DNA from: CAZOOK01 sp964581385
Lineage (GTDB): Bacteria; Pseudomonadota; Gammaproteobacteria; Nevskiales; Nevskiaceae
Reading direction: 5' to 3'
Assembly: GCA_964581385.1 (NCBI GenBank)
Contig: CAZOOK010000051.1
Span: 1-29,920 of the forward strand
DNA: 29,920 bases
The number at the start of each line of letters is the position of its first letter. The stretch's first letter is position 1. Position numbers and translations under genes: made by a program. Below are positions 24,840 through 29,920 of the stretch, piece after piece. The notes below the pieces were generated by a model. That model worked only from the letters and a program-made list of their open reading frames with translations. It ran no database searches and was not told the origin of the DNA.

Positions 24840-25478
24840 ATGCGTTTTACCGTCCCCGTTGCCGCCGTCCTGTCGCTAGTGCTCGCTTCTGCTAACGCCG
24901 CCAAAGGCGCCGACATCAAAGCCCCCAATGGCACTTACAAGAACGATCCTTACCACTCCAGCCTGACCTTCAAGATTCTGCACATGGGGCTGTCGAACTA
25001 CACCGCGCGCTTCACCAAGTTCGACGCCACGCTCAATCTCGACGCGGCCAAGCTCGACTCGTCCTCGGTCACGGTCAACATTGACCCGACCTCAGTGCGC
25101 ACCGACTACTCGGGCGATTTCAAGGCCGGCAACAAGGACTCGCCGTACAAGACCTTCGATGAAGAGATCGCGCGCGACGACAAGTTCCTCAACGCCGACA
25201 AGTTCAGCACAATCACCTTCAAGAGTACCAAGGTCGTGCAGACGGGCAAGACGCTGAAAGTGACCGGCGATCTCACCTTCCTCGGCGTAACCAAGCCGGT
25301 GACGCTGCTCGTCAGCGTGGTCGGCTCGGTTGAAAAGCACCCGTTCTTGGGCAAGGGCGTGGTCGGCTTCTCGGCCACCGGCACGGTCAAGCGCTCCGAC
25401 TGGGGCATGACCGGCACGCAGGCCTTCCTCGGCGACGACGTGACGATCATCTTCGAAGGCGAGTTCGACCAGCAGTAG
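24840..25478 (+). CDS. YceI-family periplasmic lipid-binding protein
   Basis: A 212-residue exported lipocalin-like beta-barrel that binds an isoprenoid or similar lipid. The signal peptide MRFTVPVAAVLSLVLASANA is followed by the domain: NDPYHSSLTFKILHMGLSNY, FDATLNLDAAKLDSSSVTVN, DKFLNADKFSTITFKSTKV, LTFLGVTKPVTL and TGTVKRSDWGM. ATG at 24840 with CCAGGAG upstream. It precedes by seven bases a cytochrome b561-YceI fusion, a common pairing in which the lipid carrier and membrane redox protein probably work together. Codon use is more GC-rich than in the catabolic cluster. Confidence 0.94.
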   Translation: MRFTVPVAAVLSLVLASANAAKGADIKAPNGTYKNDPYHSSLTFKILHMGLSNYTARFTKFDATLNLDAAKLDSSSVTVNIDPTSVRTDYSGDFKAGNKDSPYKTFDEEIARDDKFLNADKFSTITFKSTKVVQTGKTLKVTGDLTFLGVTKPVTLLVSVVGSVEKHPFLGKGVVGFSATGTVKRSDWGMTGTQAFLGDDVTIIFEGEFDQQ

Positions 25479-25485
25479 GCCGGAC

Positions 25486-26730
25486 ATGAACCCGAACGAG
25501 CAGCGCTACACCGCGGTCGCGATCATCCTGCACTGGGCGATCGCGGCCGCGATCCTGTCCAACCTGTTCGTCGGTTGGTGGATGAAGGACGCGATTGACG
25601 AAGCCGCCACCCAGGCTCGCGCGATCGCCGCCTTCCAGCTGCACAAGTCCATCGGCCTCACGGTGCTGCTGCTGACCGCGTTGCGCCTGCTCTGGCGGTT
25701 TACGCACAAGCCGCCGCCGCTGCCGGCCGGTATGGCGGGCTGGGAGCGCTTCGCGGCCAAGACCACGCACTGGGCCTTCTACATCCTGATGGTCGTGGTG
25801 CCGCTCTCGGGCTGGACCTATGTTTCCTCGCAATGGGCCGATGGCAAGCCGCTGAACGTGCCGACACTGTGGTTCGGCCTGTTCCATGTGCCGCACCTGT
25901 TCGATGCGCACGCCATGACGGATGCGGCGCGCGCAGCAGTGTCCGCGCGCAACGCCGCTGCGCACTACTATCTGGCCTGGTCGCTGGCCGGGTTGTTCGT
26001 GCTGCATGTGGCGGCGGCGCTTAAGCATCACTTCTTCAATGGCGACCGCGTACTCACCCTGATGTTGCCGGCGTTGCGACCGCCCGACGGCTCGCCGCCG
26101 CCGCCGGATGAGCCGGCTCGCCGCGCGATCCTGCGCACCGGCGCGGGCCTGATCTTCGCGGCGCTGGCCGCGCTGGGCTATGTGTTGTGGCGCGGACCGG
26201 TCACGTCGGCCGCGGGCGCGATTGCAGGCGGCACGCTGAGCAGCGTTGCCGGCTCATGGATCGTCGGTCCTTCGAGCAATATCGGTTTTTCAGGCAACCA
26301 CGCCGGCAACGATTTCCATGGCAAGTTCACGCGCTGGAGCGCAGACATCCGCTACAACCCGACGGCGCCGGAAAGCTCCAGCATCACGGCCAGCATCGAG
26401 ACCGGCTCGGCTGCCGACGGCGTGCCGTTGCACGAAGAAACACTACCGCAGGCCGAATGGTTCAACGTGGCCAAGTACCCCACGGCCGAGTTTAAGGCCA
26501 CTAGGGTTTCGGCCGACGGCGCGATCGAAGGCACGCTGACGATCAAGGACCGGCCGCTGCCCGTGACGGGCCTCAAGGCCACCGTCGACAAGGGCGTGCT
26601 GCACATCACCGGCAAGTTCGACATCGTTCGCAAGGACGCCAACCTCGGCCAGGAATCCGACGCCGGCGGCGATTACGTCTCGTTGAAGATCGGCGTGGAC
26701 ATCAACGTCACAGCGACGGCGCCGCAATAA
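25486..26730 (+). CDS. Cytochrome b561 fused to a YceI domain
   Basis: A 414-residue membrane protein. Residues 1-190 form a four-helix cytochrome b561 (CybB type) with candidate haem ligands His16 (ILHWA), His53 (QLHKSIG), His160 (AAHYYLAW) and His174 (VLHVAAALKHHF). A fifth hydrophobic segment near 210-230 leads into a periplasmic YceI domain at about 245-412 (SNIGFSGNHAGNDFHGKF, AEWFNVAKYPTAEFKATRV, LTIKDRPLPVTGL). The fused protein could pass electrons between the quinone pool and a lipid-bound redox partner. It starts seven bases after the stand-alone yceI gene, hence one operon. Both domains appear intact. Confidence 0.93.
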   Translation: MNPNEQRYTAVAIILHWAIAAAILSNLFVGWWMKDAIDEAATQARAIAAFQLHKSIGLTVLLLTALRLLWRFTHKPPPLPAGMAGWERFAAKTTHWAFYILMVVVPLSGWTYVSSQWADGKPLNVPTLWFGLFHVPHLFDAHAMTDAARAAVSARNAAAHYYLAWSLAGLFVLHVAAALKHHFFNGDRVLTLMLPALRPPDGSPPPPDEPARRAILRTGAGLIFAALAALGYVLWRGPVTSAAGAIAGGTLSSVAGSWIVGPSSNIGFSGNHAGNDFHGKFTRWSADIRYNPTAPESSSITASIETGSAADGVPLHEETLPQAEWFNVAKYPTAEFKATRVSADGAIEGTLTIKDRPLPVTGLKATVDKGVLHITGKFDIVRKDANLGQESDAGGDYVSLKIGVDINVTATAPQ

Positions 26731-27013
26731 AGGCGTCGTCGGTCACCGTCTTCAGGAACGCCAGCGGGTCTTCCCGGTCGGCGTCGCTGAACGGTGGCGC
26801 GCTGCCCGGCGCGCGCGAGTCCAGCGGCATCTGCATATCGACGTTGCCGCGATGGCGCGCGTAGTAGCACTTCCAATACCCGCTATAGCGCGTCTCGATC
26901 TCAATGACACGCTCCCGCAGCTGACCCTCGGGCAGGGAATAGGATCTGGCGACTTGGCGGAGATCGCCCAGCAAGGTGCAAAACAATTTCCTCCAGGGAT
27001 TCTCGCTGCTCAC
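26708..27013 (-). CDS. Hypothetical protein, start uncertain
   Basis: About 101 residues from a GTG at 27013; the frame stays open to an ATG at 27106, but those extra 31 residues are Cys-rich and look non-coding. The part ENPWRKLFCTLLGDLRQVAR, PEGQLRERVIEIETRYSGYW and DREDPLAFLKTVTDDAF has GC-rich third positions and a plausible helical pattern. It is convergent with the cytochrome b561-YceI gene and overlaps its end by 23 bases. I recognise no family. The rest of the stretch from 27014 to 27316 has no supported gene. Confidence 0.4.
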   Translation of the reverse strand: MSSENPWRKLFCTLLGDLRQVARSYSLPEGQLRERVIEIETRYSGYWKCYYARHRGNVDMQMPLDSRAPGSAPPFSDADREDPLAFLKTVTDDAFIAAPSL

Positions 27014-27316
27014 GCCGTCACCGGCTTTGTGAGGTAGAGCGAGGAGACCAAGTGGCGGGCAGCCGAAGGTGCAGAAGTCCCGAGAGTCGCCGCCGCAATT
27101 GATCACGCAACCGCCGCTGCCGAACCTCGTCTATCGTTTCCACGCGTGCTGAATCTAGAAGGGCGGCAGTAGCGAAGCGTGACGCTCTCCCGCATCGGAC
27201 GATCCGGCAGCGAGGAATATCCGCGGAAGGAACGCTGCATTCACGCCGGCATTTGAGCGGTCGTCCCCAGATTCACTTGTTTGGCGTCTGCAGTTCGTCC
27301 GCAGCCTGCCGCTATA

Positions 27317-27329
27317 TTGCAAGCTGCAA
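27317..27329 (+). promoter_or_regulatory. Small hairpin directly before the csrA ribosome-binding site
   Basis: TTGCA-AGC-TGCAA forms a perfect 5-bp stem just ahead of AAGGAGA. The GGA in that Shine-Dalgarno motif is the core that CsrA proteins bind, so autoregulation of csrA translation is plausible, as known in E. coli. A TATATT hexamer overlaps its left edge (27313-27318) and could be a -10 element instead. Confidence 0.3.
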
Positions 27330-27341
27330 AGGAGAAGTGCC

Positions 27342-27566
27342 GTGCTGATTTTGACCCGCCGAATTGGCGAAGCGATCGTCGTTGGCGACGATGTCCTCGT
27401 GACTGTGTTAAGTATTAAGGGCAACCAAGTCAGGATCGGCATTCAGGCGCCGCCGAGCGTGTCTGTGGATCGCGAAGAGATCCACGAGCTGAAAGTTGCG
27501 GAGCGCGAAGGCCGGAAGTCTCCTCATCAGGTCGAGTCTCCTGCAGCAGTCACTCCGCCGAAGTAG
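27342..27566 (+). CDS. csrA: Carbon storage regulator CsrA
   Basis: A 74-residue RNA-binding global post-transcriptional regulator. The beta-strand core MLILTRRIGEAIVVGDDVLV, VTVLSIKGNQVRIGIQAPPS and VSVDREEIHELKV is standard CsrA, including the key RNA-contact residues Arg6/Arg7 and the Arg of VDREEI. The tail after residue 57 is longer than in E. coli (61 aa) and rich in Pro/Ser/Lys. The start is GTG at 27342 with AAGGAGAAG upstream. It is convergent with the REC-EAL gene; CsrA often controls c-di-GMP enzymes in this group of bacteria, but no direct link is shown here. Confidence 0.95.
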   Translation: MLILTRRIGEAIVVGDDVLVTVLSIKGNQVRIGIQAPPSVSVDREEIHELKVAEREGRKSPHQVESPAAVTPPK

Positions 27567-27729
27567 TCGAAGTGGCTGCGGTGCCATGTTGGCGTTTTGC
27601 CGGATGCAATGTGCGAACGTCCGCCGCTCAAATGATTCGTGCTTCGACACGATGCTCTCGTCATAGATGTACTCAAGAACATCTCAGAATCCAGTAGCGT
27701 CTACAACTATCGGCTCGGCGTGAAGCGAT

Positions 27730-28971
27730 TCAGGCATTGATGGCCGCACCAGACGGCAGATTCTGCCCGTATCTCTTGAGCCAGGTTTCGTACCAGCCCA
27801 GTAGCTCGGTCGCAGGCATCGGCTTGGCAATGAAATAACCTTGTGCGATGTCGCAACCCAGCCGGGCGGCTACTTCCCAATCCTCACTCGATTCCACGCC
27901 TTCAGCCACTGTCTTGAGCCCGAGGCGTCGCCCGATATTCACGCTGCTTTCAAGCAAAGCGGATAGCACCGGCTCACGCGCCGACCCCGTAACGAAAATC
28001 TGATCGATCTTTAATTCGTTAAACGGGATACGCGTCAGCTGTCGCATCGAGGAAAATCCCGTTCCATAATCGTCGATCGACAGGCCAAAACCTATCATGC
28101 GCAGGCGCGCCAGCGTTTCCAAGGAATGGCCGAGATCGGTCATCGCCGTGGACTCAGTAATTTCGATCGTGATCAGACCCGGATCGAGATCCGCGGCAGC
28201 GACCCTGGAACTGAATTGATCGGGCAGCGTGGTATCCGACAATGATTCCACCGAGACGTTAATCGCCACCGGAATAAGATGGCCCCGGTCAAACCATTGA
28301 CGGCAGGCAAGCAAGGCCAATTCGAGCATGTCATACGTGCTCTGTGTGATTAGATCGTTCTCTTCCATGACCGGAATGAATGCCGCCGGCGCGATGATGC
28401 CGCGCTTCGGGTGACGCCAACGCATCAGGGCTTCCACTCCAGCGAGTGTGCACGTGCGCATGTCAACCTTGGGTTGGAAGAAGGGCGCAAATTGGTGCTG
28501 TTCCAGTCCCTTCTTGATTTCCGCCAGAGACATCGGCTGAACCTGCGGACGCGAGGGCGTCATATGCTGCCCGAAATGACGCAGCAGCAGGGGAAAGAGA
28601 TTGTTTTGCAGAATCGGCTTTGCGATCGCTCCCAGCAGCCGGACTCCATAGGTGCGGCCCATAATTTCGGCGCTTCTGATGATGGATGCGTCGAGGCCGC
28701 TGGCGAGGATGACGGAGCTGGTGCAGCGGCGTTCGCCCAGGTGGCGAAGAAGCTCCAAGCCGTCCATATCCGGCATTTTCAGGTCGCACACCAGAATATC
28801 GAAGGGTTCACCGGCAGCTTCGATTGCCGCTATTGCAGCGGTACCGTTGGCCGCTTCGAATACTACCGTCGCCCCGCACAGTTTCAGGACTTGCACCGCG
28901 ATGTGCCGGTGCAAGTCGTGGTCCTCAACGACCAGGGCACGGAACTGCGGTATGTGCGACATCTCAGCCAT
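27730..28971 (-). CDS. Response regulator with EAL c-di-GMP phosphodiesterase domain
   Basis: A 413-residue cytoplasmic signalling protein. The REC domain occupies about residues 10-130, with the acidic pair Glu16/Asp17, phospho-acceptor Asp63 (VCDLKMPD), Ser91 and Lys118 (AIAKP). The EAL domain runs from about 147 to 400 with all catalytic motifs: Glu180 (GVEALMRW), Asn238 (AINVS), EITES (270-274), Asp300/Asp301 (SIDDYGTGFSS), Lys321 (LKID), Glu358 (AEGVES) and Gln377 (AQGYF). It should therefore hydrolyse c-di-GMP when phosphorylated. AAGGACG precedes the ATG at 28971. No sensor kinase is adjacent. Confidence 0.95.
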   Translation of the reverse strand: MAEMSHIPQFRALVVEDHDLHRHIAVQVLKLCGATVVFEAANGTAAIAAIEAAGEPFDILVCDLKMPDMDGLELLRHLGERRCTSSVILASGLDASIIRSAEIMGRTYGVRLLGAIAKPILQNNLFPLLLRHFGQHMTPSRPQVQPMSLAEIKKGLEQHQFAPFFQPKVDMRTCTLAGVEALMRWRHPKRGIIAPAAFIPVMEENDLITQSTYDMLELALLACRQWFDRGHLIPVAINVSVESLSDTTLPDQFSSRVAAADLDPGLITIEITESTAMTDLGHSLETLARLRMIGFGLSIDDYGTGFSSMRQLTRIPFNELKIDQIFVTGSAREPVLSALLESSVNIGRRLGLKTVAEGVESSEDWEVAARLGCDIAQGYFIAKPMPATELLGWYETWLKRYGQNLPSGAAINA

Positions 28972-29131
28972 ATTCGTCCTTGTATTCCGTACAGATTCCA
29001 GTCACCAAGAAGCGGCACGCGTCAATGTATCGGCAGCAACAGGTTATTCCTTGATCACTGCAATCGGACGCGATTACATTACCTGAGGTACGGGAGGCGG
29101 CTTCGGCCGATGAGCTGTCGCATGGCGGTGA

Positions 29132-29353
29132 CCAAAGCAGAATTGGCGCAGGTGCCAGGGTCCTTTTGATGCACACCCGCGCCAGGTCAACGACGTCCGC
29201 AGCTGGGCCGGTCGCAAACGGCTGAAGGCGCACTATGCGAGATTGGGGTTTAAGGTGGTTCGAGGTACCAAGCTGATGATTCTCGATCTTTACGCCGCCG
29301 CCGACCCGTCTAGAGGCGATGTGCTGCAGTTAGTCTTCGACGAAGATGAGTGA
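29132..29353 (+). pseudogene. Orphan C-terminal open frame without a start, leading into repeat copy B
   Basis: An open frame of 73 codons from just after a TGA at 29129-29131. It reads coherently, with segments RLKAHYARLGFKVVRGTKLM, ILDLYAAAD and LQLVFDEDE before the TGA at 29351. The only in-frame ATG (29276) would leave 25 residues. ARLGFKVVRGTKLMILDL is vaguely like the last strands of a GNAT acetyltransferase, but this is weak. It looks like the 3' remnant of a lost gene whose last codons belong to the dispersed repeat. The stretch 28972-29131 shows nothing else. Confidence 0.4.
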
Positions 29354-29423
29354 CCCTGTGGGCCGTAATAAGCTGGACCGAAAAAGGCGACGACTAGTCC
29401 CGACCATAACGGCAACCCAACGG
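29336..29423 (+). repeat. Dispersed 88-bp repeat, copy B
   Basis: Second copy of the element at 24064-24151, in the same orientation. It begins within the codons for FDEDE, crosses the TGA and continues for about 70 bases to CAACCCAACGG, 62 bases before the tRNA-Lys. Conservation is highest in the non-coding part, which argues against a shared protein domain as the only cause. Confidence 0.6.
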
Positions 29424-29485
29424 CAACCAAGGCTCGGATGCTGGTCGAGAGAAAAGGCAATTAATCTGTAACTTGTTGTTTTTAT

Positions 29486-29560
29486 TGGTGGGCCGTCAGG
29501 GACTCGAACCCCGAACCTACTGATTAAGAGTCAGCTGCTCTACCATTGAGCTAACGGCCC
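29486..29560 (-). tRNA. tRNA-Lys(CUU)
   Basis: Complete cloverleaf on the minus strand. Acceptor GGGCCGT pairs with ACGGCCC, discriminator A, CCA encoded (29488-29486). The D arm is AGCTCAATGGTAGAGC. The anticodon arm GCTGA-CTCTTAA-TCAGT has anticodon CUU, and the T arm contains GGTTCGA-type sequence. It probably shares a transcript with the tRNA-His 30 bases upstream. Confidence 0.96.
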
Positions 29561-29590
29561 GATGCGAAAGGCAAAAAAGAGGCAAACAAA

Positions 29591-29667
29591 TGGGGTGACC
29601 GACGGGGCTCGAACCCGCGACAACCGGAATCACAATCCGGGACTCTACCAACTGAGCTACGGCCACC
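29591..29667 (-). tRNA. tRNA-His(GUG)
   Basis: Complete cloverleaf on the minus strand. The extra 5' G (29667) opposite the discriminator C (29594) is diagnostic of tRNA-His. Acceptor GTGGCCG pairs with CGGTCAC. The anticodon loop ATTGTGA gives GUG; the CCA end is encoded. It lies first in a His-Lys pair. Confidence 0.97.
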
Positions 29668-29731
29668 ACCGAGTTGACTAGTATATCCAAGCGGGCAGTT
29701 GGCCGAAAAGGGCTTGCGTCACCGGGGCGCG

Positions 29732-29760
29732 ATTATATCCGGATCGACAGGATATGCCAG
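29732..29760 (-). promoter_or_regulatory. Sigma-70-type promoter candidate for tRNA-His/tRNA-Lys
   Basis: On the minus strand CTGGCA (29760-29755), a 17-base spacer and a perfect TATAAT (29737-29732), about 65 bases before tRNA-His. A second -10-like TATACT (29685-29680) lies only 13 bases before the tRNA and is an alternative. Confidence 0.45.
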
Positions 29761-29828
29761 AGCCTTGCCACGTCCCGAAATTTTCATCCGTGACGCCGCC
29801 GGATCGAGACTCGGCGGGCCGTCTCCCA

Positions 29829-29834
29829 TAAAAT
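29829..29834 (+). promoter_or_regulatory. -10 element (TAAAAT) of tRNA-Arg
   Basis: TAAAAT followed by the GC-rich stretch GCGCGC before the tRNA, a discriminator type associated with stringent control of stable RNA genes. No good -35 hexamer is visible at the right distance. Confidence 0.35.
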
Positions 29835-29843
29835 GCGCGCTAT

Positions 29844-29920
29844 GCGCCGATAGCTCAGTCGGATAGAGCATCAACCTTCTAAGTTGAGGGTCGCAGGTTC
29901 GATTCCTGCTCGGCGCGCCA
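29844..29920 (+). tRNA. tRNA-Arg(UCU)
   Basis: Complete 77-base tRNA ending exactly at the window edge. Acceptor GCGCCGA pairs with TCGGCGC, discriminator G, CCA encoded. The anticodon arm TCAAC-CTTCTAA-GTTGA has anticodon UCU, and the T arm is CGCAGGTTCGATTCCTGCT-like. It diverges from the His-Lys tRNA pair. tRNA-Arg genes are frequent integration sites, but no integrase is visible on this side. Confidence 0.97.

Noticed and set aside
28411..29169. Long plus-strand open frame opposite the REC-EAL gene
   Set aside because: It lies almost wholly antisense to a gene with complete REC and EAL motifs; it is a shadow of GC-rich codons.
1..29920. CRISPR array, integrase or complete insertion sequence
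   Set aside because: No regularly spaced direct repeats, no transposase or integrase motifs were found; the only dispersed repeat is the 88-bp pair.
29486..29920. tRNA cluster as an integration site with attachment repeats
   Set aside because: I found no duplicated tRNA 3' end elsewhere in the window and no integrase gene, so island integration here is not supported.

Overview
This window looks like a chromosomal segment of a free-living, moderately high-GC Gram-negative bacterium. The gene complement (kdp operon, Pit phosphate carrier, TonB-dependent receptor, csrA, a cytochrome b561-YceI fusion, a REC-EAL protein) suggests a gammaproteobacterium, perhaps of the Xanthomonadales/Nevskiales/Steroidobacter type. 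That placement is an inference from gene content, not a proven assignment.

Left part (1-9.0 kb): a minus-strand potassium-uptake operon. It reads a 26-codon hydrophobic ORF, kdpF, kdpA, then kdpB, which runs off the window start. Its upstream region carries a T-rich KdpE-like tract and an FNR/Anr-like box. Next come a two-helix membrane protein, a lytic transglycosylase translationally coupled to a DUF416-like protein, a GNAT acetyltransferase with a TTG start, a minus-strand Pit phosphate transporter and a small four-helix membrane protein.

Middle part (9.06-24.0 kb): a compact accessory catabolic cluster. A TetR-family regulator with a palindromic operator directly upstream is divergent from a TonB-dependent receptor. 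Downstream on the plus strand lie two tandem paralogous membrane proteins of unknown function, an orphan NorE-like (COX3) and NorF-like (COX4) pair, a DUF3237-like protein, an aldo/keto reductase, a VOC protein, an Old-Yellow-Enzyme homologue with an altered active site, a dienelactone hydrolase, an EthD-like protein, two NTF2/SnoaL-like proteins and a beta-lactamase-fold serine hydrolase. A minus-strand extended SDR sits among them. The enzymes fit uptake and breakdown of an oxygenated, carbonyl- or lactone-bearing organic compound. The substrate cannot be read from the sequence, and no oxidase catalytic subunit is present. The four consecutive membrane proteins followed by soluble enzymes are the best candidate for an undescribed system.

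Right part (24-29.9 kb): a scarred stretch containing an internally deleted pirin, an almost completely deleted SDR/NmrA-type gene and one copy of an 88-bp dispersed repeat. Then come a YceI gene, a cytochrome b561-YceI fusion gene, a convergent short hypothetical gene, csrA and a REC-EAL c-di-GMP phosphodiesterase. An orphan C-terminal reading frame leads into the second repeat copy. The window closes with tRNA-Lys(CUU) and tRNA-His(GUG) on the minus strand and tRNA-Arg(UCU) on the plus strand, ending at the window edge.
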